NCBI GenBank assembly: GCA_002281855.1
Contig: NCHQ01000008.1
Location: 117,843-181,842 of the forward strand
Reading direction: 5' to 3'
DNA length: 64,000 nucleotides
Origin: Rhodospirillales bacterium 24-66-33
GTDB lineage: Bacteria; Pseudomonadota; Alphaproteobacteria; Reyranellales; Reyranellaceae
Below, one piece after another: positions 1 through 8,681 of the stretch (its first letter is position 1; every line of letters begins with the position of its first letter). The position numbers and the translations under genes are program-made. Below the pieces are notes generated by a model. That model ran no database searches and was not told where the DNA came from. It was given only the letters and a program-made list of their open reading frames with translations.

Positions 1-619
1 CAGCATTCTGATTGCCTCGATCACGGCAGCGGCCGCCCATTGGCGGGCCGGGTCGATAGACCGAGCGCTGGTGAGAGCCTGGCTTCCGGCATTGATGGTG
101 GGTGCCATCGTCGGGTTGGCCGTGAGTCCGTTCGCACCCACAAAAGTGCTGACGACCCTGTTCGCTGTGGTCGCGGCTGCACTTGCACTGAAGATGGCGG
201 CGGGCGATCGCCTGATTATTGGGCAGTCCGAGCCGAAAGGTCTGCTCTCCCAAGTGTCGCCCGCCGTCGTGGGCGGACTTGCGGCCGCCGTCGGCGTCGG
301 CGGCGGGACCCTGAGCACACCCGTGTTGACCCTGTTCTCATTTTCGATCAAGCGCGCGATCGGAGCCGGCGCGCTGTTCAATCTCATCATCGCCGTGCCC
401 GCGACGCTGGTCTTCCTTCAGATGGACCGCGACGTCCCGGGCCGTCCGGCCGATGCGCTAGGCGATGTCGCGGTATTTTGCGTTGCGACCCTATCGCTGC
501 CCGCGCTCTTTGTCGCGCCGATCGCGGCACGCTGGTCCGCAAGGGCGCCAGTCTCCCTGCTGCGGCGCTTGTTCGCTCTTTGCCTGGCCGTAATCGCAGT
601 CCGCCTGCTGCTGAGATAG
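1..619 (+). CDS. TauE/SafE family sulfite exporter-like permease, C-terminal part (5' end outside window)
   Basis: The reading frame is open from the first bases of the window, so the N-terminus lies upstream. What is visible is a hydrophobic protein of about 200 residues with the glycine-rich segment AVGVGGGTLSTPVL, typical of the second half-repeat of TauE/SafE (DUF81) permeases. These proteins have about eight membrane helices and export small anions such as sulfite or sulfoacetate, but the substrate cannot be read from sequence. An internal ATG at position 71 is possible but would cut off membrane helices. The next gene is 125 bases downstream, across a stretch with repeated GCACTT motifs. 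Confidence 0.75.
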   Translation, partial: SILIASITAAAAHWRAGSIDRALVRAWLPALMVGAIVGLAVSPFAPTKVLTTLFAVVAAALALKMAAGDRLIIGQSEPKGLLSQVSPAVVGGLAAAVGVGGGTLSTPVLTLFSFSIKRAIGAGALFNLIIAVPATLVFLQMDRDVPGRPADALGDVAVFCVATLSLPALFVAPIAARWSARAPVSLLRRLFALCLAVIAVRLLLR

Positions 620-706
620 TGCACTTAGCACTTGTATTGCACTTGGCACTTGGGCAAAGCGGCCGAATTGTGTTTATGTGTTGGCGGTCCAGGGGTTTGG
701 GCCCAA
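618..706. promoter_or_regulatory. Repeated GCACTT motifs and a TTGGGCCCAA palindrome upstream of tctB
   Basis: Four copies of GCACTT lie at 621, 628, 639 and 646, arranged as two close pairs separated by 18 bases. The first pair also forms a dyad (AGTGC-ACTTA-GCACT). A perfect 10-base palindrome TTGGGCCCAA follows at 697-706. The position just before the tctBA transporter genes suggests a regulator binding site, but no regulator gene adjoins. This is inference from the pattern alone. Confidence 0.35.
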
Positions 707-744
707 CAACACATTGAAGGCTACGCGTTTCTGGGGAGGCATCG

Positions 745-1194
745 TTGAATCGATTCCTAAGCAAGGACTTTTTGTCCGGGCTGATGTTCATCTGCTTTGG
801 GCTGGCGGCACTGTACTTCGGGCAAAAGCTCGCGCTGGGCACGCCCGTTCGCATGGGGCCGGGCTATGTGCCGCGAATGCTCTCCCTTACGCTTCTGGCG
901 TTGGGCGCGGTCATCTGCATCGTTGCACTCGTCAGTGGCAGCGATCCGGTGGAAAGGCTGAAGTGGAAGCCACTGACGCTGGTCACGATCGGAATCGTCT
1001 GTTTCGCGCTCCTGTTCGAGCGCGCGGGACTGATCCCGGCCCTGGTCGTGCTGATCCTGGTCGCATCTCTGGCCGGTGAGGAATTCAAGCTCATCGAGGT
1101 GATCGGCAACATCGTCGCGCTCTCCGTTCTCTGTACCTTGGTCTTCAAGGTCGGACTGGGCATGAATATCTACATCCTGCGCGGAGTCTGGTGA
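745..1194 (+). CDS. tctB: TctB: small membrane subunit of a tripartite tricarboxylate transporter
   Basis: A 149-residue protein with four predicted membrane segments and the N-terminal RFLSKDFLSGLMFICFGL typical of the TctB family. The motif MGPGYVPRMLS near residue 35 is the family hallmark (MGPGYFP). It forms the transporter with TctA, driven by an ion gradient and fed by a periplasmic TctC binding protein. The start is a TTG preceded by GGGGAGG (733-739) at good spacing. It is followed after one base by tctA, so the two are co-transcribed. No tctC is found within the window. Confidence 0.88.
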   Translation: MNRFLSKDFLSGLMFICFGLAALYFGQKLALGTPVRMGPGYVPRMLSLTLLALGAVICIVALVSGSDPVERLKWKPLTLVTIGIVCFALLFERAGLIPALVVLILVASLAGEEFKLIEVIGNIVALSVLCTLVFKVGLGMNIYILRGVW

Positions 1195-1195
1195 G

Positions 1196-2704
1196 ATGGA
1201 GCTTCTCGACAATCTTGCGCTGGGCTTCAGCGTCGCCCTTTCATTCCAGAATCTCGCGTATGCCTTGCTGGGCTGTCTTCTCGGCACGTTGATCGGCGTC
1301 CTGCCCGGTATCGGCCCGGTGGCGACCATCGCCATGCTGCTGCCGATCACCTTCCATCTTCCGCCGACCGCATCGCTGATCATGCTCGCGGGTATCTACT
1401 ATGGTGCCTCGTACGGCGGATCGACCACCTCGATCCTGGTCAACCTGCCCGGCGAAGCGGCCTCGGTCGTGACCTGCCTCGACGGTTACCAGATGGCGCG
1501 CAACGGGCGTGCCGGAGCGGCGCTGTCGATCTCCGCGGTGGGCTCGTTCTTCGCAGGTACGGTCGGCACGCTCATCATCGTGTTGTTCGCCGAACCTTTG
1601 ACCCGGATGGCGCAGAAGTTCGGCCCAGCCGACTACTGCTCTCTGATGGCGCTCGGCCTCGTGGCGGCCGTCATCCTGGCGAGCGGCTCGGTCGTCAAGG
1701 CCATCGCGATGATCTTCCTTGGCCTCCTCTTCGGCCTGGTCGGCACCGACGTGAACACGGGCGCCCAGCGGTTCACGCTGGACATGCCGGAACTCAGCGA
1801 CGGTATCGACTTCGCGCCGATCGCGATGGGTATCTTCGGCATTGCCGAGATCATCGTGAACCTCGAACGGCACCTCACCCGTACGGGCGGCACCATCAAG
1901 GTGACGTCGCTCTGGCCGACCATGGATGAGGTCCGGCGCGCCATTCCCGCAGCAATACGCGGCACCTTCCTGGGCGCGGCGCTCGGCGTCCTCCCCGGCG
2001 GCGGCCCGACCCTGGGCGCCTTCTCGTCCTATACGCTCGAAAAGAGGATTTCCAAGGATCCCAGCAGGTTCGGCAAGGGCGCCGTCGAAGGCGTCGCGGC
2101 GCCGGAGTCGGCGAACAATGCCGCCGCGCAGACCTCCTTCATCCCGATGCTGACCCTCGGCATCCCGTCCAACGCCGTCATGGCGTTGATGGTGGGCGCC
2201 ATGATCATCCAGGGCATCCAGCCGGGGCCCGAGGTCATGACCAAGAAGCCCGACCTCTTCTGGGGCATGATCGCCTCGATGTGGATCGGCAACGCCATGC
2301 TGGTCGTCATCAACCTGCCGATGATCGGCATCTGGGTGAAGCTGCTGACGGTGCCCTACCGCTTCCTGGCACCGGCCATCCTGCTGTTCTGCTGTATCGG
2401 TGCGTACAGTCTGCAAAACAGTACGTTCCACGTCATGCAGGTCGCCGTCTTCGGCGTCCTCGGTTACGTGTTCGTGAAGTTGGGTTGCGAGGGTGCACCG
2501 TTCCTTCTGGGCCTCGTCCTGGGACCGCAGATGGAGGAGTACTTCCGCCGCGCCATGCTGCTCTCGCGCGGCGACCCCATGGTCTTTCTGGAGCGGCCGA
2601 TCAGCCTGGGTCTGCTCATCACGACGGCATTGCTGCTGTTGCTGATGGCCCTGCCCAGCTTCAAGAAGGCGCGCAAGGAAGCGTTCGTGGAAGAGGAGGG
2701 CTGA
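1196..2704 (+). CDS. tctA: TctA: large membrane subunit of a tripartite tricarboxylate transporter
   Basis: A 502-residue protein of normal TctA length with about eleven membrane segments. It contains the two duplicated family signatures: GVLPGIGPVATIAMLLP (residues ~35-51) and GVLPGGGPTLGAFSSY (~263-278), plus YGGSTTSILVNLPGE in the first half. TctA forms the translocation channel for citrate or another carboxylate delivered by a TctC/Bug-type binding protein. The ATG overlaps the tctB stop region (TGAGATG). A GC-rich hairpin follows, closing the two-gene operon. The substrate cannot be inferred. Confidence 0.92.
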   Translation: MELLDNLALGFSVALSFQNLAYALLGCLLGTLIGVLPGIGPVATIAMLLPITFHLPPTASLIMLAGIYYGASYGGSTTSILVNLPGEAASVVTCLDGYQMARNGRAGAALSISAVGSFFAGTVGTLIIVLFAEPLTRMAQKFGPADYCSLMALGLVAAVILASGSVVKAIAMIFLGLLFGLVGTDVNTGAQRFTLDMPELSDGIDFAPIAMGIFGIAEIIVNLERHLTRTGGTIKVTSLWPTMDEVRRAIPAAIRGTFLGAALGVLPGGGPTLGAFSSYTLEKRISKDPSRFGKGAVEGVAAPESANNAAAQTSFIPMLTLGIPSNAVMALMVGAMIIQGIQPGPEVMTKKPDLFWGMIASMWIGNAMLVVINLPMIGIWVKLLTVPYRFLAPAILLFCCIGAYSLQNSTFHVMQVAVFGVLGYVFVKLGCEGAPFLLGLVLGPQMEEYFRRAMLLSRGDPMVFLERPISLGLLITTALLLLLMALPSFKKARKEAFVEEEG

Positions 2705-2724
2705 CGCCCTCCTCCAATACTCTG

Positions 2725-2757
2725 AAAGGGCCCCAAGCTTGCGCTTCGGGGCCCTTT
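2725..2757 (+). terminator. Hairpin terminator after tctA
   Basis: An AAAGGGCCCC arm and a GGGGCCCTTT arm enclose a short inner AAGC/GCTT stem, giving a stem of about 14 base pairs with one bulged base. Only a short T run is provided by the arm itself. It lies 20 bases after the tctA stop codon. Confidence 0.65.
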
Positions 2758-2823
2758 GCATTTTGATGGTAGCGTCTGCGTTAACGTCTGCGTCCCAGTC
2801 ACTCCACAGCGAGAGGTCGCCGC

Positions 2824-3180
2824 ATGAACGTCGAGACACTGGCCGGCATCGTCCCGGACTCAACCTATGTCGACGTCGCCGGGGTGCCGTGGCAGCCGAC
2901 CCGCTTCCCCGGGGTCGAGTGGAAGATCCTGATGGAGCAGAAGGAGACGGGACTTTCGACCGTGCTGATGCGCTGGGCGCCGGGCGCCCGCCTGCCCGCG
3001 CACGAGCACGTCGCCATCGAACAGACCTATGTGCTCGAAGGATCGTTTGCCGATCATGCCGGCGTCTGCCGGGCCGGCAACTATGTCTGGCGGCGCGCCG
3101 GCAGCCGCCACGATGCCTGGACCGACGAAGGCTGCCTCATGCTGGCGATCTTCCTGAAGCCCAACACCTTCTTCGACTGA
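2824..3180 (+). CDS. Single-domain cupin protein (ChrR-type cupin)
   Basis: A 118-residue protein that is almost entirely one cupin barrel. The first cupin motif is seen as ARLPAHEHVAIEQTYVLEG (His, His and Glu metal ligands) and the second as GSRHDAW around residue 95. It resembles the metal-binding cupin of ChrR-like anti-sigma factors but lacks their N-terminal zinc domain, so it is more likely a small enzyme or ligand-binding protein. The start has GAGAGG upstream. It sits between tctA and a CoA-transferase gene, each separated by more than 100 bases. Catalytic role unknown. Confidence 0.8.
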   Translation: MNVETLAGIVPDSTYVDVAGVPWQPTRFPGVEWKILMEQKETGLSTVLMRWAPGARLPAHEHVAIEQTYVLEGSFADHAGVCRAGNYVWRRAGSRHDAWTDEGCLMLAIFLKPNTFFD

Positions 3181-3299
3181 AGCCCCTGCCCTCCCCGAGC
3201 GGAACGGATCCGGCCGCGGAATAGAACCGCTCTCCGACCTCTGCTAATGCTCCGTCGCAGCCGCGGCCCGCAAGGGCCGGCGCAAGGGAGGCAGAAGCA

Positions 3300-4484
3300 A
3301 TGTCAGGCGTTCTTGAAGGCATCCGCGTACTCGATTTCGGCCGCTACATCGCCGGTCCGTTCTGCGGCACCATGCTGGCCGATCTCGGCGCCGAGGTGAT
3401 CCGCGTCGAGAAGCTCGAAGGCAGCGAGGATCGCTGGGTGACCCCGGTCGTCGAGGGCGGCGAAGGCGCCATGTTCCTCCAGATGGGCCGCAACAAGCTC
3501 GGCCTCACCCTCAATCCCATGAAGCCCGAGGGCCGCGAGATCGTGAAGAAGCTGGTGGCGGCTTCCGACGTGGTGATCGCCAACCTGCCCTACGAAGACC
3601 TGCAGAAGATGGGCATCGACTACGAGAGCCTCTCTGCCATCAATCCCCGCATCATCCTCGCCACCACCTCGACGTTCGGCTCGGAAGGCCCCTACAAGAC
3701 GCGCGTCGGCTTCGACACGATCGGCCAGGCGATGTCGGGTGCCATGCACCTCTCGGGCGACGGCGAGACTCCGACCCGCATGAACGCCCCGTTCGTCGAT
3801 TTCGGCACGGCGTTGCTCAACACCGTGGGCGTGCTCGCCGCCCTCATGGAGCGGGGCAAGAGCGGCAAGGGCCAGAAGGTCGAGACCGCCCTGCTGCGCA
3901 CCGCCATCAACATCACCAACGGACACCTGATCGAGCAGGCGATGCTCGACCTCAACCGGATCGCCACGCTCAACCGCGGCTTCACCGCCGGACCGTCCGA
4001 CACGTTCAAGTGCAAGGACGGCTGGATCTACGCCATGACGATCGGCCAGCCCCTGTTCGTGCGCTGGTGCAAGCTGATGGGCGACGAGAGCCTGGCCGCC
4101 GACCCGCGCTTCAAGGACGATCTCGCGCGCGGCGACAATGGCGAGGCGCTGTCGGAGATCATGCAGAAATGGTGTGACAGCCGCACGGTCGCAGAGACCC
4201 TGGCGGCGCTCGAAGCCAGCCGCATTCCGGCCGGTCCTGTGTACACACCGCAGCAGACGCTCGACGACAAGCACGTGAAAGAAGCCGGGTTCTTCCATTC
4301 CATGGAGTATCCCGGCGCCAAGATGGGCGTGCCGGTCCTGCAGGAGCCGGTGAAGCTTTCGCGCACCCCCCTCACCATCCGGCGCCGCGCGCCGACCCTG
4401 GGTGAGCATACGGACCAGATCCTGCAGGAGCTGGGCTACAAGGCCGACGATATCGCAAGGCTCAGATCCGACCGCGTCGTCTGA
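3300..4484 (+). CDS. CaiB/BaiF family (class III) CoA-transferase
   Basis: A 394-residue protein of standard length for class III CoA-transferases, which move CoA from one acyl-CoA to a free carboxylic acid. The N-terminus has the family pattern GIRVLDFGRYIAGPFCGTML followed by LGAEVIRVEK. The likely catalytic aspartate is in GFDTIGQAMSG (residue ~140). The ATG is preceded by GGGAGGC. Alphaproteobacteria with tripartite transporters often carry many such genes, and the acid imported by TctAB could be a substrate, but that link is only positional. Confidence 0.9.
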   Translation: MSGVLEGIRVLDFGRYIAGPFCGTMLADLGAEVIRVEKLEGSEDRWVTPVVEGGEGAMFLQMGRNKLGLTLNPMKPEGREIVKKLVAASDVVIANLPYEDLQKMGIDYESLSAINPRIILATTSTFGSEGPYKTRVGFDTIGQAMSGAMHLSGDGETPTRMNAPFVDFGTALLNTVGVLAALMERGKSGKGQKVETALLRTAINITNGHLIEQAMLDLNRIATLNRGFTAGPSDTFKCKDGWIYAMTIGQPLFVRWCKLMGDESLAADPRFKDDLARGDNGEALSEIMQKWCDSRTVAETLAALEASRIPAGPVYTPQQTLDDKHVKEAGFFHSMEYPGAKMGVPVLQEPVKLSRTPLTIRRRAPTLGEHTDQILQELGYKADDIARLRSDRVV

Positions 4485-4536
4485 GGGGGCTGATCCAGGG
4501 GCCTCTCCGGGCGTATAACGGCTCAGGAGCTGACCC

Positions 4537-5241
4537 ATGATGCGACGCCTACTGCTTGTATTGATGACAGCGGGATTCTGCAGCTCGGCAGGAGTGCTGG
4601 CCGCGCAGGACCTGCCGTATGGCCAAAGCCATGTTTTTGCCGCTTTCCGCAACGGCGAACGCATCGGGACGCACACGCTCACCTTCCAGCAGAATGGCGA
4701 CAAGCGGGTCGTGACCACCTCGATCGACTTCTCGGTCAAGGTGCTCGGCCTGACCATGTATCGCTACCTGCATCGCGGTCAGGAAGTCTGGAACGGCAAC
4801 ACGTTCGAGTCGATCTCGACCCAGACCGACGACAATGGCACCAAGTATGCCGTGAAGGCCCGGCAGGAGGCCGGCGGAGTCGCGGTCGTCCGCGATGGTG
4901 GCAGCGCGCCGAAACTGACGGCCAACGATGTCGGCTTTCAGCAGGGCGCTGCCCGGAAAGAGACCCTTCCCCCAGGAGTCATGCCGTCGACCCACTGGAA
5001 CCTGGATCAGGTGAAGCAGTCGGCGATGCTCAACAGCCAGAACGGCGCGCTCGCAAAGGTCCAGATCACGCCCAGGGGTCGCGAAACCATCAAGACGGCC
5101 AACGGCACCCTGGAGGCGACGCGCTATTCCTATACCGGCGACGTCGAGATGGATCAGTGGTTCGACGAACGGGGCCGCTGGGTGAAGGCCTCATTCAAGG
5201 CTTCCGACGGGTCGACGATCGAGTACATACTGCAGGAATGA
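4537..5241 (+). CDS. Secreted DUF6134-like protein
   Basis: A 234-residue protein with a clear signal peptide (MMRRLLLVLMTAGFCSSAGVLA, cleavage near AAQ). The mature part has the pattern FRNGERIGTHTLTFQQNG, followed by beta-strand-rich sequence ending in GSTIEYILQ. This looks like the DUF6134 family of periplasmic proteins with no established function. Its stop codon overlaps the next start (ATGA), and the third gene follows directly, so 4537-6480 reads as one operon. Confidence 0.7.
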   Translation: MMRRLLLVLMTAGFCSSAGVLAAQDLPYGQSHVFAAFRNGERIGTHTLTFQQNGDKRVVTTSIDFSVKVLGLTMYRYLHRGQEVWNGNTFESISTQTDDNGTKYAVKARQEAGGVAVVRDGGSAPKLTANDVGFQQGAARKETLPPGVMPSTHWNLDQVKQSAMLNSQNGALAKVQITPRGRETIKTANGTLEATRYSYTGDVEMDQWFDERGRWVKASFKASDGSTIEYILQE

Positions 5242-5621
5242 CGCCTGCAGATTGTTTCGCGAAGCTGCCCGATCTTCTTTCTGACGATGCCGACCTGCTG
5301 CGGCGCGGCCGCTGGCTGAACGTCGAGTGCAGGATCGATATCGGCACCGAGCCTTTCCATCTGACCTTCAAGGACGGCGCCCTCGTCTCCTTCGATCGCG
5401 GACCGCGCCTGATGCGCTCCACCGCCTTCACCGTACGCGGCAGCGACGAAGCGTGGCGGCATCACTGGCAGAAGATGCCCCCACCCGGCTGGCACGACCT
5501 GTTCGCCCTGACCAAGCGCGGCGCCGCCTCGCTGGAAGGCGACCTGCGGCCGCTGCTGCAGAATCTGCAGGTATTCAAGGACCTGCTCGCACTGCCGCGT
5601 CGCCTCGCGGAGGCCTCCTGA
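5238..5621 (+). CDS. Small cytoplasmic protein, possibly SCP2-like
   Basis: A 127-residue protein whose ATG overlaps the preceding stop codon by four bases, which decides the start. No signal peptide or membrane segment is visible. The order of a strand-rich N-terminus (FHLTFKDGALVSFDRGP) and a C-terminal helix (GDLRPLLQNLQVFKDLLALP) resembles the sterol-carrier-protein-2 fold, which binds hydrophobic ligands. That comparison is from pattern only and is uncertain. Translational coupling to a secreted protein upstream and a hydrolase downstream suggests a shared, unknown pathway. Confidence 0.6.
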   Translation: MTPADCFAKLPDLLSDDADLLRRGRWLNVECRIDIGTEPFHLTFKDGALVSFDRGPRLMRSTAFTVRGSDEAWRHHWQKMPPPGWHDLFALTKRGAASLEGDLRPLLQNLQVFKDLLALPRRLAEAS

Positions 5622-5622
5622 C

Positions 5623-6480
5623 ATGGCGCCCGCTCTCGACCCCATGGTCGGCCGCTACCTGCGGCTCGACATCGACGGCACGCCGCATCGCCTCTACTTC
5701 GAGGAGGCCGGCAGCGGCATTCCCCTGGTGTGCCTGCACACGGCGGGCGCTGACGGTCGCCAGTTCCGGCATCTCATGGCCGATCCCGAGATCACCAGCC
5801 GGTTCCGCGTGATCGCGTTCGACATGCCCTGGCATGGCAAATCGACGCCGCCGGACGGCTGGGAAAAAACCGAGTACCGACTGACGACGGCCTCCTACAC
5901 CGCCGCCATCCGCGCCTTCTGCCAGGCCCTGGAACTCGACCGGCCCGTGGTGATGGGCTGCTCCATCGGCGGCCGCATCGTGCTCAACCTCGCGATCGGA
6001 CACGCCGCGGAGTTCCGTGCTCTCGTGGCGCTGGAAGCAGCAGATTTCCAACAACCCTGGTACGACACGGCCTGGCTGCATCGTCCCGACGTCCATGGCG
6101 GCGAAGTCTGCGCCGCGCTGATCTCCGGTCTGATCGCACCGCAAAGCCCGCCCGTGAGCCGTCACGAGACGCTGTGGATGTACATGCAGGGCGGCCCCGG
6201 CATCTTCAAAGGCGACCTGTATTTCTATCGGATGGACGGCGACCTGCGCGAGAAGGTGACGTCGATCGACACGAGTCTCTGCCCGCTCTACCTGCTGACC
6301 GGCGAGTACGACTTCTCCTGTACCGCCGAGGATACGCTGCGCACGGCGTCGCAGATTCCCGGCGCGCAGGTACAGGTCATGAAGGAACTGGGCCATTTCC
6401 CGATGAGCGAGAACCCGGCCAGGTTCCGCGAGTACATCCTGCCGGTGCTGGCGAAGATCGCTTCAACGTCGTCGTCCTGA
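5623..6480 (+). CDS. Alpha/beta hydrolase
   Basis: A 285-residue alpha/beta-hydrolase. The nucleophile elbow is GCSIGG (Ser about residue 111), the acid is likely Asp in LTGEYDFSC and the catalytic histidine is in ELGHFPMSE. The oxyanion region is LHTAGADGRQFRH. It begins one base after the upstream stop codon, completing a three-gene operon. The last few residues (a Ser run) and the stop codon come from an interspersed repeat that begins at 6471, so the original C-terminus may have been altered. Substrate unknown; it might act on an ester or lactone. Confidence 0.82.
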   Translation: MAPALDPMVGRYLRLDIDGTPHRLYFEEAGSGIPLVCLHTAGADGRQFRHLMADPEITSRFRVIAFDMPWHGKSTPPDGWEKTEYRLTTASYTAAIRAFCQALELDRPVVMGCSIGGRIVLNLAIGHAAEFRALVALEAADFQQPWYDTAWLHRPDVHGGEVCAALISGLIAPQSPPVSRHETLWMYMQGGPGIFKGDLYFYRMDGDLREKVTSIDTSLCPLYLLTGEYDFSCTAEDTLRTASQIPGAQVQVMKELGHFPMSENPARFREYILPVLAKIASTSSS

Positions 6481-6556
6481 GCGCCGCGAAGGACCTGACG
6501 GAACGACCAGAGCGCTACGTTGCTGGCGCGAGATCCTTCGCTGCGCTCAGGATGAC
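6471..6556. repeat. Interspersed repeat, inverted pair (copy 1)
   Basis: Two arms of about 26 bases, GTCGTCCTGAGCGCCGCGAA... at 6471-6496 and its inverse ending CTCAGGATGAC at 6531-6556, separated by 34 bases. The left arm overlaps the hydrolase gene and provides its TGA stop. The same sequence recurs, in the opposite arm order, at 46872-46964. It has no coding capacity and looks like a REP/RPE-type palindromic element. It may also act as a hairpin between the convergent genes on either side. Confidence 0.8.
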
Positions 6557-6579
6557 ATGAGTGGGTCGGCGGTCGACCA

Positions 6580-7050
6580 TCACAGGATCTGAAAGACCTC
6601 GTAGACGGGTCCGGCCGGATCGCGTCGGCCGGTCGAGACGCAGAGGATGCGGTTGAGGAAGCGGTACTTTTCCGACGCCGTCTCGAACCAAGGCGTGGCG
6701 CGGAAGTAATACTGGCTGGGATCGACCTTCTCGCCCTTGTTGAGCTGCTCGATCACCCAAGCCGGGCCATGCCGCATGCCGCGATAGCTCATGTAGACGA
6801 GGTGCCCATCGTCGGTCTTGAGGGTGAGCCGCACGTCGAGCTGCAGGATGCCGTCGCGTCGCTGCAGCAGCCAGTCGCCGGCCGGCGCCGGCAGGACGGT
6901 GCCGCGCAGCTCCTCGCCCGCAAATGTGCCCCCGGTCACCGTCGCGATGCGCCGGCGGCCATAGGGCGTCTCGCCGACATCGACGACGTTCGGGTCGACC
7001 TGGAGTGTCAGGGTGAAGAGATGGGTGGAACGGAGTGTCGGTTCGCTCAT
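6580..7050 (-). CDS. DUF3237 family protein
   Basis: A 156-residue protein matching the DUF3237 pattern: VGETPYGRRRIATVTGGTFAGEELRGTVLPAPAGDW at the N-terminal half (only parts are diagnostic, notably GGTFxGxxLxGxVLPGGxDW), then RDGILQLDVRLTLKTDDG and a C-terminal YRFLNRILCVSTGRR. The fold is a small beta barrel of unknown enzymatic role. It is the last gene of a leftward operon: rhodanese, acyl-CoA ligase, DUF3237, with only 22 bases from the ligase stop. Confidence 0.82.
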   Translation of the reverse strand: MSEPTLRSTHLFTLTLQVDPNVVDVGETPYGRRRIATVTGGTFAGEELRGTVLPAPAGDWLLQRRDGILQLDVRLTLKTDDGHLVYMSYRGMRHGPAWVIEQLNKGEKVDPSQYYFRATPWFETASEKYRFLNRILCVSTGRRDPAGPVYEVFQIL

Positions 7051-7072
7051 GCTGATCCTCGAATCTTGGCCG

Positions 7073-8674
7073 TCAGATCCTGGCCGTCCGGCCTTCCCAA
7101 TAGGGGGCTCGGAGTTCGCGCTTCATGATCTTGCCTATGGTGCTGCGCGGAAGCGAGTCGCGGAACTCGACGGCGACAAGTCGCTGCGTCTTGCTGAGCT
7201 GGCCGTTCGCCCACTCGCGGACCGCCTCCTCGCTCACCGTCGTACCGCCCCGGCGCACGCACAAGGCCATCGGCGATTCGCCCCACTGATCGCTCGGCAC
7301 GCCGATCACGGCGACGTCGATCACGTCGGGATGCTTCAGCAGGAGCACCTCGATGTCGGCGGCATAGACGTTGAAGCCGCCCGAGATGATCATGTCCTTC
7401 TTGCGATCGAGCAGGATCAGGAACCCGTCCTCGTCGAGCTTGCCCATGTCACCGGACTTGAAGAACAGCCGGCCGTCGGCGTCGTGCCAGAACAGCTCGC
7501 GCGTCTTGTCGTCCTGCTTGTAGTAGCCCTTCATCATCATCTCGGCGCGACCGGCGATCTCCCCGACCTCGCCCTGGGGCAGCTCCCGGCCCTGCTCGTC
7601 GAGAACCTTCAGTTCGACGCCGAAGCCCGGCTTGCCGACCGTGTGGAGCTTGTCGGGATGCAGGTTGGCTTCGAGCATGCAACTGCCGCCGCCCTCGGTC
7701 AGGCCGTAGATCTCGATCAGCCGACCGGGCCAGCGCGCGAGGCAATCGGCCTTCACCTGGGCGCGCAGCGGCGCGCTGGTCGACAGCTTGGCCTTGAAGG
7801 AACCAAGGTCGTACTTGCCGAAATCGGGATGGGCCAAAATGCGCTGGTACTGGACCGGCACCAGCATGGCATGCGTGGCCCGCTCGGCCTGGGCCAGTTC
7901 GAGAAACTTCACCACATCGGACTTCCGCATCAGGATCGACGTGCCGCCCACGCCGACGGTGGCCAGCAGCGCGACCAGCGTGGTGTTCGAATAGAGCGGC
8001 GTCGAGACCAGCGAGATCGTGTCCGGCCCATAGTCGAAGGCCGGGAAGCGCACGGGAAGCTGGCTGCGCAACGCGTGCGAATGAAGGATGCCCTTGGGCA
8101 GGCCGGTCGTACCGGAACTGTAGATGATGTTGAAATCGTCCAGCGGGCCGATCTCGGTCTCGAACGGCGCATCGCTCGCCGGTGCCAGCCAGGTTTCGAA
8201 ATCCTGCCAGCCCGGCCGGGCGAAGTCGTAGGCGATGCGGCCGCCGGCCACGAGCTTGCCCAGCTGCGCCTCATAGGGCTCGACCAGCGCGCGGTACTGA
8301 TCCGACAGGAACAGGACCTTGGCGTCGCAATCGTCGAGCATCTTCTCGAGCGCATCGGCGGCGGCCATCGTCGAGAGCGGCACGACGCAGACGCCGGCCC
8401 GCAGGCCACCCATGAAGGTCTCGAGGTACTCGATCGAGTTGGCTGCCAGAATCGCGATCTTGTCGCCGCGTCCCAGTCCCATGTCCGACAGCCGCCGGGC
8501 GATCCTGTTGATGCGGGCATCGAACGCCTGCCAAGTCCGCACCGTCCCGTCGCACTTCACCGCCGGCTTGTCCGGATGGCTCAGCGCATGCCGCGCGACA
8601 TAGGCCGGGATCGACGTGAACTCGGGAATGTCGTCGATGACCGGCTGCGGCACGACAGGCGGGTCGGCGCTCAC
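7073..8674 (-). CDS. AMP-binding acyl-CoA synthetase (ANL superfamily)
   Basis: A 533-residue ligase that would adenylate a carboxylic acid and transfer it to CoA. Visible core motifs are the phosphate loop YSSGTTGLPKG (residue ~190), the adenine motif IYGLTEGGG (~320), the hinge GDMGKLDEDGFLILLDRKKD (~415) and the C-terminal lysine in STIGKIMKRELR. Length is typical for the medium/long-chain or 3-hydroxypropionyl-type ligases, and the substrate is not predictable. The start is GTG, seven bases after the stop of the rhodanese gene. Next in the operon is DUF3237. Confidence 0.92.
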   Translation of the reverse strand: MSADPPVVPQPVIDDIPEFTSIPAYVARHALSHPDKPAVKCDGTVRTWQAFDARINRIARRLSDMGLGRGDKIAILAANSIEYLETFMGGLRAGVCVVPLSTMAAADALEKMLDDCDAKVLFLSDQYRALVEPYEAQLGKLVAGGRIAYDFARPGWQDFETWLAPASDAPFETEIGPLDDFNIIYSSGTTGLPKGILHSHALRSQLPVRFPAFDYGPDTISLVSTPLYSNTTLVALLATVGVGGTSILMRKSDVVKFLELAQAERATHAMLVPVQYQRILAHPDFGKYDLGSFKAKLSTSAPLRAQVKADCLARWPGRLIEIYGLTEGGGSCMLEANLHPDKLHTVGKPGFGVELKVLDEQGRELPQGEVGEIAGRAEMMMKGYYKQDDKTRELFWHDADGRLFFKSGDMGKLDEDGFLILLDRKKDMIISGGFNVYAADIEVLLLKHPDVIDVAVIGVPSDQWGESPMALCVRRGGTTVSEEAVREWANGQLSKTQRLVAVEFRDSLPRSTIGKIMKRELRAPYWEGRTARI

Positions 8675-8681
8675 GGCCGCC

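Noticed and set aside
2824..3180. Cupin considered as a ChrR anti-sigma factor
   Set aside because: It lacks the N-terminal zinc anti-sigma domain, and no sigma factor is adjacent.
6471..6556. Repeat arms considered as insertion-sequence ends
   Set aside because: Only 34 bases lie between the arms, with no transposase or target duplication visible.
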